Source: an uncultured Atopobium sp. (lineage in GTDB: Bacteria > Actinomycetota > Coriobacteriia > Coriobacteriales > Atopobiaceae). Taken from it: 64,000 nucleotides of DNA. Location of the stretch: NCBI GenBank assembly GCA_938028565.1, contig CALIZS010000046.1, positions 46,720 through 110,719 of the forward strand. Direction: 5' to 3'. Every line of letters starts with the position of its first letter. Positions within the stretch are counted from its first letter, which is position 1. The notes below the pieces were generated by a model. That model was not told the DNA's origin and made no database searches. It was given only the letters and a program-made list of their open reading frames with translations. The translations under genes and the position numbers were made by a program. Of the stretch, positions 25,441 to 35,128 are shown piece after piece.

Positions 25441-28400
25441 CTACTCGACGCTCTTCAAACTCTCAACCATGTCAATATTTTTGAGCTTAGGTCGCATGGC
25501 TACATACACTAAAAGCGAGAAAACAAGCGTGAGTCCAAAGGCAAACCAATAACTTGGTGCATGGATAGCTCGACCAAACATAACAAGGTCAATCTCGGCT
25601 GTTTGAACCACAAATCCCTCAAGGTATGTTCCAAGAACAAGTCCAAAGAGCGCTCCAAAGATGGCCAACAAAGCAATCTCTCTAAAGACATAGGCATCAA
25701 CTTCATGACGCGTAAATCCAAGTACTTTGAGGCTTGCAATTTCTCTAATACGCTCTTCAATATTGATATTGGTGAGGTTATACAAGACGATAAATGCCAG
25801 CAGAGCTGCAGCCACAATAAGAATAGCTACAACACGGTTAACTACGGCAAGTGATTCTCTATATGTGCGGATAGCTTCATTGACGTCATCAACAGTTGCA
25901 ACTCCTGTCTGGTTAATAAGCTTTTCTCCAAATGCATCTCTCGTTGCCTGATCTTCGGGAAGCGTTGCATACCAACCGTCCGCTGCTTGATCTTGAATAC
26001 CTAGAGAATGCCATGCTGAAGGTCCCAGATACAGATACGACCCAACGTAATTCTCGGCAACTCCTGTAACAGTAAGTGTACTTGGCTCGCCAGAAGCGTT
26101 TCCGATTCTATCTTGAGCATAGACCTGAATGGTATCTCCCACGCCTACACCCAGTCGTTTTGCAAGCTTTTCTGTAATGACAACCGAATCTTCTCCAAGC
26201 TCTATTGCTTGACCAGAAAGACGATTGCGCAGGGTAGCTAAGCCCGTGAGGTCTTTAAGAGAATTACTGGTCATAATAGTTGTTCTTGTCAGTGAGCCTG
26301 CCTTTTGTGTAGAAGACTCAAGAAGAACGTTTTCTCTGGTTATGCGGCGGATATTTGTAGCACTCACCTGATTAAGCTCTGCATTAATCTGATCTGCTTC
26401 TTCCTCAGAAACATCAGAAGTCATTCCCACTATGTAGTCATAATGCGAAATAGCTGGCCATTGATTATTAATGATGTCGCTAATGGAATCTCTAAGACCA
26501 AAAGCCACCAATAAAAGCGCAGTACATCCGGCAATTCCTACCAGCGTCATAATCAAGCGTCGCTTATAGCGGACAAGGTTTCTGATTGTAACTTTCCACG
26601 AGAAAGACAATCTGGACCATAGAGGCTCAACGCGCTCAAGCAAAATCTTTGAGCCCGCTTTTGGAGCTTTTGGAAGCATGAGGCTAGATGGCTCTTCTTT
26701 CAATGAGGATAAAACGGCAGCCATGGTTGAAAGAAGCGTGATGCCTATACCGGAAAGTCCAGAGAGTAGCGCACTATCAAGCTGAATAGAATAAGGAGCT
26801 CCCCCATTTGGGATGGTATAAATTGACCCGTATGCAGAGATAATAACGCCTGGCAACACTTGACTTAAACATGCTATGCCAATAACAGCACCCAAAAGTG
26901 AGGCGAGCAAGGCATATAACAGGTACTTTGCCGCAATCTGAGCAGTTGAATAGCCAAGCGCCTTATGAACACCAATAAGCGTACGCTCTTCAGAAACCAT
27001 ACGCGTCATACTGGTAAGAGAAACCAGAGCTGCAACCAAGAAGAACATCAGCGGGAATACATTAGCAATATCATTGATACGCTCAGAGTCTGCTTGATAA
27101 GCTGCAACACCAATCTCTTTTGTGCGATCAAGTACATACACATCGGGTTCTTTAAGCTCATCAATCTTCTTCTGAGCTTCATCAAGCTCTTTCTGACCGT
27201 CAGCAAGTTGTTTCTCGACCTCAGTACGTTGCTCCTCAAGACTCTGTCTTCCCTCGTTAGTCTGAGCTTCTGCACTTTGGAGGGCTGTTTGTCCTGCGCT
27301 CAGACGACTAAGCGACGCAGCAAGTTTTTCTTGAGCCGCGGCTAACTGATCTGCAGTAGCACTTCTCGCCTCACTCAAATCCTGACGCGCCTGAGCCACT
27401 TGTGACTCTGCCTCATGTAGTTGAGCTGTGCGCTGATCAAGCTCTTCCCTCGCAGCCGCAAGAGTCTGCTGCTGGGTAGCCAATTCTGTCTCTGCAGCCG
27501 TAATCTGCGCTTGTGTGGCGAGAAGGGCGTCTACTTGCGTAGTTGCCAGACCTAAAGCGCTGAGCCGTTGCTGCGCTTCTTCAAGACTTGAAGCGGTGAT
27601 GCCTTGCGCAGCAAGCCCCGCAAGATACGCATCTCTACCCGCTTCAAACGCACTCTTTTGCTGTGTAAACGTTGCTTGTCCTGCATTATAGGCAGCAAGA
27701 CCAGCCTGATACTGGACCTCTCCTGCACTGAGCTCAGCTGTACCCTGAGCTATCTGAGCCTCTGAGGCAGTAATCTGAGCTTCCGCTTGTGCAAATTGCC
27801 GCTCAGCACTGTAGCGAGAAGCTGTAAGCTGCTGACGTCCCGCATCATATTGACGCTGGCCATCAGCCAGTTTTTGCTGTTGAGCGGAAATCTGCGCTTC
27901 CGCGTCATCAAGCTTCTTTTGAGCATCCCCTAGTTTATCTGCGGCTTCCTGCCTTGATTGCTCCAGCTTTTGACGAGCCTCATCAACTTGAGTCTGAGCG
28001 TCATCTTTGAGCTCTTGCAAACGAAGTGAAGCAAGTGACGGGTTCATCTGCGAAATGCGTTCTGCAACGCCATCAACGGCACTCTGATAGTCCGATGAGC
28101 CGCTTTTATAGCTGGTAGCACCCTGAACCGTTAGATACGCTTCGGTATAGGGGTCATCGTTTGCAAAAGCATCTTCCGTGACATACACAAATTGCTGGAC
28201 AATGCCGTTACCTAACGATGTGGTACCAAAATTGCTTACATACGGATACGTTGGCGCATTTACAAAACCAACAACCGTGTACGAGCCACCCTTTAAATGA
28301 ACGCCGTTTGAAGTGTCTGGCAGCTCAATCTGTTGACCAAGGCTAATATCTGCACGTTTCTTGGGATCAGCGCTCATCACGCACTCGTAAGGCCCTTGAG

Positions 28401-28773
28401 GAAGCCTTCCCTCAACCACCACGGGCTGATTAAGCTCACCTGGCCTGTACGTACTCACACGAGCAGTAGATTGCGAAGATGTCAGTGTAGCCATAACGTC
28501 TACCGTGCGAGAAGGCATAACTGCCTCAACGCCTTCAACTGATGCAAGGGCATGAATGTCCTTCTCGCTTAACCCAAGCGTAGAGATTACACGCAGGTCG
28601 TAGAGATGTTGGTTTGCGTAAAACGTATGAGCAGCTTCTTGCATGTCAGGGCTGGCCATTTTGAGGCCTGCAAAAAAACCGCAGCCTAAAGCAACAATTC
28701 CTGCAATTGCAAGAAATCTGGCGAGAGACCCTTTGATGGTCCGAGTAATCTCGGTAAAAAGAGCGTGTGGCAT
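25441..28773 (-). CDS. FtsX-family ABC permease with a long coiled-coil insert
   Basis: About 1110 residues. After one N-terminal helix (about 15-35) comes an extracellular domain and then a coiled coil (about 240-540), dense in A, Q, E, L with repeated AEAQI, LAAAQ and GQ patterns. A first FtsX-type four-helix region lies around 560-780 and a second at the C-terminus (about 985-1105). It pairs with the ATPase encoded immediately upstream; the ATPase stop lies 2 bp before ATG 28773. A GTG at 28782 could also start it. Such MacB/LolCDE-like exporters move lipids, peptides or cell-wall signals by mechanotransmission. Substrate unknown. Confidence 0.85.
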   Translation of the reverse strand: MPHALFTEITRTIKGSLARFLAIAGIVALGCGFFAGLKMASPDMQEAAHTFYANQHLYDLRVISTLGLSEKDIHALASVEGVEAVMPSRTVDVMATLTSSQSTARVSTYRPGELNQPVVVEGRLPQGPYECVMSADPKKRADISLGQQIELPDTSNGVHLKGGSYTVVGFVNAPTYPYVSNFGTTSLGNGIVQQFVYVTEDAFANDDPYTEAYLTVQGATSYKSGSSDYQSAVDGVAERISQMNPSLASLRLQELKDDAQTQVDEARQKLEQSRQEAADKLGDAQKKLDDAEAQISAQQQKLADGQRQYDAGRQQLTASRYSAERQFAQAEAQITASEAQIAQGTAELSAGEVQYQAGLAAYNAGQATFTQQKSAFEAGRDAYLAGLAAQGITASSLEEAQQRLSALGLATTQVDALLATQAQITAAETELATQQQTLAAAREELDQRTAQLHEAESQVAQARQDLSEARSATADQLAAAQEKLAASLSRLSAGQTALQSAEAQTNEGRQSLEEQRTEVEKQLADGQKELDEAQKKIDELKEPDVYVLDRTKEIGVAAYQADSERINDIANVFPLMFFLVAALVSLTSMTRMVSEERTLIGVHKALGYSTAQIAAKYLLYALLASLLGAVIGIACLSQVLPGVIISAYGSIYTIPNGGAPYSIQLDSALLSGLSGIGITLLSTMAAVLSSLKEEPSSLMLPKAPKAGSKILLERVEPLWSRLSFSWKVTIRNLVRYKRRLIMTLVGIAGCTALLLVAFGLRDSISDIINNQWPAISHYDYIVGMTSDVSEEEADQINAELNQVSATNIRRITRENVLLESSTQKAGSLTRTTIMTSNSLKDLTGLATLRNRLSGQAIELGEDSVVITEKLAKRLGVGVGDTIQVYAQDRIGNASGEPSTLTVTGVAENYVGSYLYLGPSAWHSLGIQDQAADGWYATLPEDQATRDAFGEKLINQTGVATVDDVNEAIRTYRESLAVVNRVVAILIVAAALLAFIVLYNLTNINIEERIREIASLKVLGFTRHEVDAYVFREIALLAIFGALFGLVLGTYLEGFVVQTAEIDLVMFGRAIHAPSYWFAFGLTLVFSLLVYVAMRPKLKNIDMVESLKSVE

Positions 28774-28775
28774 GA

Positions 28776-29477
28776 CTACCACTCGACAGTAAGCGCGTCA
28801 GCTGGGTGCTTATTAATTTCTACCGATTGAGCCTGGCCTTCTTTAACGTGGATAACCCTATGAGCAATTTGAGTAAACGCAAAGTTATGCGTGACAATAG
28901 CCACGGTCTTATGCTGCTCTTTGCACATATCTTGCAGGAGCTTAAGAATTTGCTTTCCTGTTTTATAATCCAGCGCACCCGTTGGCTCATCGCAGAGCAA
29001 AAGGCGTGGGTTTTTTGCCAGAGCACGCGCAATAGAAACGCGTTGCTGTTCTCCACCAGAAAGTTGAGCTGGGAAGTTATCCATACGATGCTCAAGACCA
29101 ACAGCGCGTAGCGCATCTTCTGGCTGCATGGGGTCAAGACAAATCTGTGACGCAAGCTCAACGTTCTCTTTTGCGGTGAGGTTAGGAACTAGATTGTAAA
29201 ACTGGAAAACAAAGCCAATATCATGACGGCGATAAAGCGTTCTTTCTTTTTCTGAAAGCCCGCCAATTTCTTTTCCGTCTAAATAAATAGACCCGGAGGT
29301 ACAGGTATCCATACCTCCGAGCATATTTAAGACAGTTGTTTTACCGGCACCTGATGGGCCTACAATTACGCAAAGCTCTCCTTCTTCTATGGAGAAGTTC
29401 ATGTCATGGACAGCATTTACTTTGACGGAGCCCATGGTATACGTCTTTGTTACCTCTTTAAATTCAACAAAAGACAT
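28776..29477 (-). CDS. ABC transporter ATPase, MacB/LolD type
   Basis: 233 residues: Walker A GPSGAGKTT, Q-loop in FVFQFYNLVPNLT, signature LSGGEQQRV, Walker B LLLCDEPTGALD and H-loop VTHN. The QFYNL/GALD combination is diagnostic of the FtsX-type exporters. Start 29477 has AGGAGAA upstream. It drives the permease encoded next. Confidence 0.93.
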   Translation of the reverse strand: MSFVEFKEVTKTYTMGSVKVNAVHDMNFSIEEGELCVIVGPSGAGKTTVLNMLGGMDTCTSGSIYLDGKEIGGLSEKERTLYRRHDIGFVFQFYNLVPNLTAKENVELASQICLDPMQPEDALRAVGLEHRMDNFPAQLSGGEQQRVSIARALAKNPRLLLCDEPTGALDYKTGKQILKLLQDMCKEQHKTVAIVTHNFAFTQIAHRVIHVKEGQAQSVEINKHPADALTVEW

Positions 29478-29534
29478 ACGATTCTCCTATGAGAAAAGAT
29501 AATCCTCCTGAACAAGAAGAGAGTGTGTAAGGAG

Positions 29535-30140
29535 CTACTCCTGTGGAGCCTCTGGGGCTGCAGGAGCCTCAGGTGCAGCTGATGCAACGGTTGCTTCTGG
29601 AGCAGGTGCTGCTGTTACCTCTGTAGTTACAGGAACTACAGGAGCAACTTCTGCGCCCTCAGTAGCAAGAGGCATTGGAGCAACAACAACCTCTTCCTCC
29701 TCAAGATCAGCCTGACGCTGGTCAAACTCTTTCTTAGCACGAACCCAAATGAGAAGTGCAAGAAGAGCGGTAAAGAGCAGGAAGGTAACAATCATGACGT
29801 TAAGAATAAGGGTGGTGAAGTTCACTGCCTGGCTGATAGAAATCATCACAGAGAGCTCTGTAAGTGCGGAAGTTAAACCAACTACAGAGAGAATGGAAAG
29901 TCCCCACCTAAGACGAGGACGGAAGCCCCTCAAAAGACCTGAAACCGCAGCAAAAAGGTAGCACAGGAAAATAATGTAGGTGACGCGTGCAAGCATCAGA
30001 GAAATAGGGTTTGTCTGACGAGTTGCAAAGTGAAATACCGTGTGGAAATAGCTGAGATACTGAACAGGTGCAACAAAATCAATGACAACAAAAATGAGAG
30101 CCACAATTGCTGGGATGGCAATTTTTGCTTTGGGGTTCAT
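29535..30140 (-). CDS. Four-helix membrane protein with an acidic Ala/Pro tail
   Basis: 201 residues. Hydrophobic segments lie at about 7-25, 47-68, 78-98 and 103-130, followed by a charged helix (RAKKEFDQRQADLEEEE) and a 60-residue tail rich in A, P, V, E and T. I do not recognise the family. AGGAGG precedes the start. It is 57 bp upstream of the ABC exporter genes in the same direction, so it may be co-transcribed. Its tail has the same flavour as the Ala/Pro tails of the ATPase at 3803-5104. Confidence 0.65.
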   Translation of the reverse strand: MNPKAKIAIPAIVALIFVVIDFVAPVQYLSYFHTVFHFATRQTNPISLMLARVTYIIFLCYLFAAVSGLLRGFRPRLRWGLSILSVVGLTSALTELSVMISISQAVNFTTLILNVMIVTFLLFTALLALLIWVRAKKEFDQRQADLEEEEVVVAPMPLATEGAEVAPVVPVTTEVTAAPAPEATVASAAPEAPAAPEAPQE

Positions 30141-30189
30141 GAAACCTCCTCGATTTCTTTATACGACCTGTCTATTTTATCGTATAAAT

Positions 30190-30411
30190 CTACGACCAAT
30201 GTAGTAAGTCATGAAAGTCTTTTATATGGTCTTGAGCTTCTTGTTCTCTTTCTGCTAAAGCTTCTCTTAAACCCTTCAATGCATCAAAGGGCATAAATAT
30301 TTTTGCCCTGTTTGCCCGAGACATCCGAAGGTGCCCATAGTGCATCTGCGATGCAAACGCATCCTCTTTTGCATCATCTTCCGCTGGCGAGAAATCCTGT
30401 CTAGGCTTCAT
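30190..30411 (-). CDS. YolD-like small protein paired with the Y-family polymerase
   Basis: 73 residues, starting at ATG 30411 behind GGAGAA. The segment MSRANRAKIFMPFDALKGLREAL is characteristic of YolD-like proteins, which commonly lie just after UmuC-like polymerases in Gram-positives and have been proposed to stand in for UmuD. The start overlaps the polymerase stop by 11 bp, indicating translational coupling. The longer frame to 30513 lies inside the polymerase gene and is not needed. Confidence 0.8.
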   Translation of the reverse strand: MKPRQDFSPAEDDAKEDAFASQMHYGHLRMSRANRAKIFMPFDALKGLREALAEREQEAQDHIKDFHDLLHWS

Positions 30412-31744
30412 TGGTTTCTTCTCCACTACGGTGCCCTCCAATCTGAGCATTTCTCTGTCGAGCAGTTGCTTCGGGAAGTAGGTCCATAGCTTTGAGCAAA
30501 GAGTTCTTTCCAAACTTCTTCTTTATGGCGTTGATAGTATCTTGGCGCTGGCGCTCTTTCTCTAAAACGGTATTGTCCTGAAAAAGCGACGTCTGAATAC
30601 CTGATCCCGTTTCTTCTTGAGTGTTTCCAAAAGTAAGACCAACGCGATGCACGCTTTCTGAAGGTATTACTCGCTCGTCAAAGAAAGACAAAACCTCTGC
30701 CATAAGCTCATCTCTGGAGTTAGTGGGGTAAAAGAGTTTTTTAGTACCACTACTGGAGGGAATATGTCTTCTCCAGCTTCTATAATCTCCTGTTTGCCTC
30801 AGCTCTTCCATCTGGCTCTCTGTTGCCGAGTAGCCAATATAGATACCAATAGAAGAGCAGACCAGCTTTTGCGTTACAAGCTCTAACGTCAACGCCTCAA
30901 CCATCTCTTTGAAGATAAGCCGTGCTCCTTCTGTGTCTCTGTTGTAATCAAAGACCTGTGCTGTTGAAACAGAATGGCTTTGAGACTTATAGGACTTAAT
31001 ATCTGCAATGGTAGTTGGCTCAATGCCCCATGCATGATCAATAAGAATTTCTGCATCAACGCCAAATTCTTTATACAGAGGCTCTGTAGGAGCCATGGCA
31101 AGCTGCCCCATGGTGTGAATATTCATTGCTGCAAGACGCTTTTGAATACCTGCACCAATATGCCAAAAATCAGTTAAAGGTTTATGGTTCCAAAGTTTAA
31201 GTTTGTACGACTCTTCATCAAGCTCACCAAAGAAATTTGGGCTGTGCTTTGCCGTAATATCAAGCGCAATTTTTGCCAGATACAAATTTGGGCCCAAACC
31301 ACAAGTAGCAGGGATACCAGTAGTTTTTGCTACGTCTGCACGGATCTTCTCGCCTAGCTCTCTTGCTGTGCATCCGTAAAGCGATAAGTACGGTGTTACA
31401 TCGATAAATGCCTCGTCAATGGAGTAAACGTGGATGTCTTCTGGGGCAATGTATTTGAGGTACACCGAATAAACGTCTGCAGAGCGCTCCACATATAGAA
31501 CCATACGAGGAGGTGCTACCTCGTAAGTAAGGTTTTTGGGAATCTCAAAAACGCGGCAACGTCCAGGAACACCCAACGCACGAAGCGCCGGTGAAACCGC
31601 CAAACAAATTGTCTTTTCTGTCCTGGTAAGATCAGCTACAACAAGCTTGGCCTTCATGGGATCAAGGCCCCGCTCAACACACTCAACCGATGCGTAGAAA
31701 CTCTTTAGGTCAATAACCAGGTACTGTTTTTGAGAAGGTGTCAT
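30401..31744 (-). CDS. Y-family (UmuC/DinB-like) translesion DNA polymerase
   Basis: 447 residues. Catalytic acids are in VIDLKSFYASVE (residue 12) and YSIDEAFIDV (about 108). A helix-hairpin-helix thumb region and little-finger domain follow (SHSVSTAQVF). QTSLF near residue 388 fits the beta-clamp-binding pentapeptide. It copies past DNA lesions with low fidelity. It starts 3 bp after the DJ-1-like gene and overlaps the YolD-like gene, so the three form an operon. It resembles the Gram-positive UvrX/YqjW group more than DinB. Confidence 0.9.
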   Translation of the reverse strand: MTPSQKQYLVIDLKSFYASVECVERGLDPMKAKLVVADLTRTEKTICLAVSPALRALGVPGRCRVFEIPKNLTYEVAPPRMVLYVERSADVYSVYLKYIAPEDIHVYSIDEAFIDVTPYLSLYGCTARELGEKIRADVAKTTGIPATCGLGPNLYLAKIALDITAKHSPNFFGELDEESYKLKLWNHKPLTDFWHIGAGIQKRLAAMNIHTMGQLAMAPTEPLYKEFGVDAEILIDHAWGIEPTTIADIKSYKSQSHSVSTAQVFDYNRDTEGARLIFKEMVEALTLELVTQKLVCSSIGIYIGYSATESQMEELRQTGDYRSWRRHIPSSSGTKKLFYPTNSRDELMAEVLSFFDERVIPSESVHRVGLTFGNTQEETGSGIQTSLFQDNTVLEKERQRQDTINAIKKKFGKNSLLKAMDLLPEATARQRNAQIGGHRSGEETNEA

Positions 31745-31747
31745 GGC

Positions 31748-32320
31748 TTAGATAAGCACAATACCTTGAGAAACTTTTTCTGCCACGTCATTACCTACAA
31801 GATAACGAACAATCTCTAGGCCAAACTTAAGAGCGGTTCCTGCACCTTGGCTGGTAATGAAAGAGCCATCAACACAAACCGCATCTTGCGAAAGATTGGC
31901 GCCATTCTCTGAGAGAAAATGCTGGAAACCTGGGTTGGAAGTGGCCTTCTTACCCGCAAGCAATCCGCGCTTAGCATAAATTGAAGGAGCTGCACAAATT
32001 GCGGCAAGCGCACGACCGTCTGCGGCAAACGCATCAACTGCCTGCATAAGTGGCTCACAAGCCTCAAGATTAGTGGTTCCGGGAAGACCGCCAGGAAGCA
32101 CCAACATGTTGTAATCATCAAACGAGACCTGACTGAGCAGCTTGTCTGTTAAAAAGGTAACCTGGTGAGAAGAAGTCACGCTCAAAGAATCAGATATAGA
32201 CACTTTGTCACAGGGAATACCTGCACGATACAGGACGTCAACAACGCTCAGTCCCTCAATCTCTTCACAACCATCAGCAAAAAAGACAGCAACGCGCTTG
32301 TCAGTACATGGTGTAAACAT
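31748..32320 (-). CDS. DJ-1/PfpI family protein
   Basis: 190 residues from ATG 32320 (AAGGGAG upstream). RVAVFFADGCEEIEG carries the conserved glutamate and AAICAAPSIYAKRGLLAG the nucleophilic cysteine elbow; VLPGGLPG is the typical strand-turn. Members act as glyoxalases/deglycases or in oxidative stress. It heads an operon with a translesion polymerase, hinting at damage response. A long upstream extension of the frame (to 32500) runs through a terminator and is not used. Confidence 0.87.
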   Translation of the reverse strand: MFTPCTDKRVAVFFADGCEEIEGLSVVDVLYRAGIPCDKVSISDSLSVTSSHQVTFLTDKLLSQVSFDDYNMLVLPGGLPGTTNLEACEPLMQAVDAFAADGRALAAICAAPSIYAKRGLLAGKKATSNPGFQHFLSENGANLSQDAVCVDGSFITSQGAGTALKFGLEIVRYLVGNDVAEKVSQGIVLI

Positions 32321-32345
32321 CTGACTCCCTTCTCGACTAAAACTA

Positions 32346-32357
32346 GTACAAGTGTAC
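32346..32357 (-). promoter_or_regulatory. Possible operator GTAC-AAGT-GTAC ahead of the DJ-1/polymerase operon
   Basis: A GTAC-N4-GTAC dyad lies 26 bp before the start codon. On the minus strand TTGTGT, a 17-bp spacer and TACTAG could be the promoter, placing the dyad across spacer and -10. Its shape resembles Gram-positive LexA boxes (GAAC-N4-GTTC) but differs in both half sites, so SOS control is only a suggestion. Confidence 0.3.
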
Positions 32358-32368
32358 GCCTTTTTACA

Positions 32369-32404
32369 CAAAAATGGACACTCAAGTTTGTGCTTGAGTG
32401 TCCA
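32369..32404 (-). terminator. Terminator of the EIIA gene
   Basis: On the minus strand GGACACTCAAG and CTTGAGTGTCC form a perfect 11-bp stem followed by ATTTTTG. Confidence 0.88.
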
Positions 32405-32462
32405 GAAATTTACCCAGTAAAACTGCTGTAAATCTAGCATACCAACGAGCCGGCGAGAAACC

Positions 32463-32921
32463 CTACTCCTCGTCAATGCCGTCGTTAATAGCCTGAGCAA
32501 TTACCTCCTGATCGTCAGAGCTACGAAGCAGTGCCTTAAACTCATCTCTCATCAGAAGAACAGCGGTCTTAGAAAGAAGCTTGATGTGAGTAGTGCCAGC
32601 TTCTCCATCTGGAACAAGCAGTGCAATGGCAACATCAACGGGCTTCTCGTCAAAAGAAGGCCACTCAAGAGGAGTGCTGTTCTTGAAGACAAAGACAGCT
32701 GCATCCTTGATAGCCGCATCTTTTGCGTGAGGAACTGCAAAGCCGTCAGTCATGCCGGTCTCACCCATCTCCTCGCGAGCTAGGAAAGCGTTGTAAACAG
32801 CGTCTGCATTATCAGTTACGCCAGCCTCCTGAGCCTTATTGGCAATAAAACGCAGGACATCATTACGGCTCGCTGCGTTCTGGTTTACAAAAACATTGTC
32901 TGCCTTAACAAAACCGCTCAT
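32463..32921 (-). CDS. PTS EIIA component, fructose/mannitol type
   Basis: 152 residues. FAVPHAK carries the phosphorylated histidine, with LAREEMGETGMTDG before it, the hallmark of the fructose/mannitol/PtsN EIIA fold; LLSKTAVLL is the usual second helix. It accepts phosphate from HPr and passes it to an EIIB. No EIIB or EIIC is encoded nearby, so it either serves a distant permease or acts as a regulatory PtsN-like protein. AAGGAAG precedes the start. Confidence 0.85.
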   Translation of the reverse strand: MSGFVKADNVFVNQNAASRNDVLRFIANKAQEAGVTDNADAVYNAFLAREEMGETGMTDGFAVPHAKDAAIKDAAVFVFKNSTPLEWPSFDEKPVDVAIALLVPDGEAGTTHIKLLSKTAVLLMRDEFKALLRSSDDQEVIAQAINDGIDEE

Positions 32922-33014
32922 GAATCTTCCTTCCGTATGTTTGAGCTTTGTGGCTCAGTAACTTCGTATGTAGTAATAATACCCGCAATGAAACAAAATT
33001 TGCCTTGAAAAACT

Positions 33015-34208
33015 TTACTTTAGAGCCATCCTCAGAATCTGTTGAACATCTGCTGTTTTAAGTTGCATAAAGTTACCCGCATGGTCTCTACCGCGAGCGT
33101 CAATAGTACCCTCAGCCATCTGAAGAATATCATCTTCAGAAGGGGCAACTCCAAGCTCTGCCAAGGAGGTTGGCATACCAATTGCATGACACCACTGATT
33201 CCACGCCTCAATTCCTGCAAGGCCTGTAGCAACAGGATTATGGAAGTTGTTTTGAACTCCAAAAACATTGACGGCAAACTGTGCAAAGCGCTCTGGATCT
33301 TGACGCATAACGTAGCGGGCCCAACTTGCCCAAATAGCCGTGAGGCCAGCACCATGAGCGACGTCATACTTTGCGCTGAGCTCATGCTCAATGGCATGAG
33401 AAGCAAAATCGCTTACGCGACCGGTGCCGGTAAGTCCACAATGAGAAAGCGACGAGGCCCAGAGCAAATTTGCTCGTGCAGCGTAGTTTTCTGGTTCTTT
33501 GACAGCAACCAGAACAGCTTTTTTTACGGTACGCAAGAGTCCCTCGGCAAGCTCGTCGGTGAGTGCCACGTCCTTCTCAAGCGTAAAGTAGCGCTCCATG
33601 GTGTGCATCATAATGTCAGCGCCCGTAGAAGCGGTCTGATACGCGCTTACAGAATAGGTGAGCTCTGGATTCATGATGGCAAAGCAAGGACGACCGCTCT
33701 GATGGTGATAAGAACGTTTAAGCACGTGTCCATCAGCCAGCGTAATGTTCATGACAGAAGAATCCGAGGTCTCAGAGCCAGTTCCTGCGATAGTGGAGAT
33801 GACACCAATAGGAGCTGCCTTAGAAACACTGACCTTATGCAAATAGAGGTCTTCAAGAGAGACATCGTTGGCTAAACCATATGCAATAGCCTTAGCGGAA
33901 TCCATGACAGATCCGCCGCCGATAGCCAAAATGAAGTTAACACCCTCGCGTTTACCCAGCTCTACAGCTTCTTCTGCAAGCTCTAAACGAGGGTTAGGAA
34001 CAACTCCACCACAATCAACATAAGCAATTCCAGCATCGCTTAAAAGCTGGTGAATCTGGTCAAGCAAGCCGCTCTTTACCACATGATTGCCACCAAAATG
34101 CACCAGCACCTTGCTGCCTCCGTGAGCAGAGACAAGCTCTGCCGCACGAAGCTGAGTATCTTTTCCAAAAACCACCTGAGTAGGTACAACGTACTCAAAA
34201 TTAACCAT
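33015..34208 (-). CDS. Iron-containing alcohol dehydrogenase (butanol dehydrogenase-like)
   Basis: 397 residues. NAD(P)-binding motif AIGGGSVMDSAKAIA and metal ligands D in TGADIMMHTMERYF, H in HAIEHELS and H in DVAHGAGL place it in the YqhD/BdhA group of iron-dependent alcohol dehydrogenases. These reduce aldehydes to alcohols in fermentation or detoxification. It begins 35 bp downstream of the DegV gene on the same strand. Confidence 0.9.
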   Translation of the reverse strand: MVNFEYVVPTQVVFGKDTQLRAAELVSAHGGSKVLVHFGGNHVVKSGLLDQIHQLLSDAGIAYVDCGGVVPNPRLELAEEAVELGKREGVNFILAIGGGSVMDSAKAIAYGLANDVSLEDLYLHKVSVSKAAPIGVISTIAGTGSETSDSSVMNITLADGHVLKRSYHHQSGRPCFAIMNPELTYSVSAYQTASTGADIMMHTMERYFTLEKDVALTDELAEGLLRTVKKAVLVAVKEPENYAARANLLWASSLSHCGLTGTGRVSDFASHAIEHELSAKYDVAHGAGLTAIWASWARYVMRQDPERFAQFAVNVFGVQNNFHNPVATGLAGIEAWNQWCHAIGMPTSLAELGVAPSEDDILQMAEGTIDARGRDHAGNFMQLKTADVQQILRMALK

Positions 34209-34243
34209 GACTAAAGCCCTTTCTTACCTACTCGAACAACATC

Positions 34244-35128
34244 TTAAGCGCGAGGTTCTTCTCCCCACCAGAACGTTGCAACAGTTCCAGGGCCAGTATG
34301 AACGCCGATAGTTGCACCAATAGTAAAGATGTTGATATCTCCTGTCTGAGGAAGCCTCTCTTGAATAAGCTCTTTAACAGCCTGAGCATCAGAAACGCAC
34401 TCGGAGTTAGAGATAAACACCTTACGCGCATAAGCATTTCCCTGCTCAGCGGTTTGAGTCATAATCTCAACAACGCGAGCTATAGCTTTTTTCTTGCCAC
34501 GCGCCTTCTCTTTAACGGCCAAAGAACCGTCAGCCTCAATATCCATGACAGGACAAATGTTAAGCATGCCACCAAGTAAGCCTGCTGTCTTAGAAATGCG
34601 ACCACCACGAACAAAGAAGGTCAAATCTGTTGAGAAGAACCAGCCATACACGCGGTGACGAGCTTCTTTTGCCCATGCAACAACCTCGTCAAAAGACAGG
34701 CCCTCATCGCGCTTATCGGCAAGACCATCTACCAAGAGACCATAACCAGAAGATGCCTGCAAAGAGTCAATAACCTCAATTTTTCTGTCAGGGAACTCTT
34801 GCTCAATCTCTACCTTTGCCTGGCAAGCAGACTCATATGTTCCAGAAACGCCTGAACTCAACGAAACATGAAGAACGTCTTTGCCCTCCTCCAGGAAGGG
34901 GCGCCAGAAGGCCATGTACTCACCAATTGATACCTGCGAAGTGCGGCACTCAGCACCTGCAAGCATCTTTTTATAGAGATCAGCTGGTGCATTAGTGCGA
35001 CCAAAGTCATCCTTGCACTGAACACCATCAAGTTCGTAGTTGAAATATACGTATTTCACATCTCGTGACTGAAGGTACTTCTCACTTACATCGGCCGTAG
35101 AACAACAGGTCAGAACGTAGTTGGACAT
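34244..35128 (-). CDS. DegV family fatty acid-binding protein
   Basis: 294 residues from ATG 35128 with AAGGAG upstream. N-terminal LTCCSTADVSEKY, LHVSLSSGVSGTYESA and the FFVRGGRISKTAG segment are the DegV signatures; these bind the carboxylate of a fatty acid. In Gram-positives such FakB proteins present host or endogenous fatty acids to the FakA kinase. FakA is not in this window. The first serine motif differs slightly from the common DSTADL form, here CSTADV. Confidence 0.87.
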   Translation of the reverse strand: MSNYVLTCCSTADVSEKYLQSRDVKYVYFNYELDGVQCKDDFGRTNAPADLYKKMLAGAECRTSQVSIGEYMAFWRPFLEEGKDVLHVSLSSGVSGTYESACQAKVEIEQEFPDRKIEVIDSLQASSGYGLLVDGLADKRDEGLSFDEVVAWAKEARHRVYGWFFSTDLTFFVRGGRISKTAGLLGGMLNICPVMDIEADGSLAVKEKARGKKKAIARVVEIMTQTAEQGNAYARKVFISNSECVSDAQAVKELIQERLPQTGDINIFTIGATIGVHTGPGTVATFWWGEEPRA

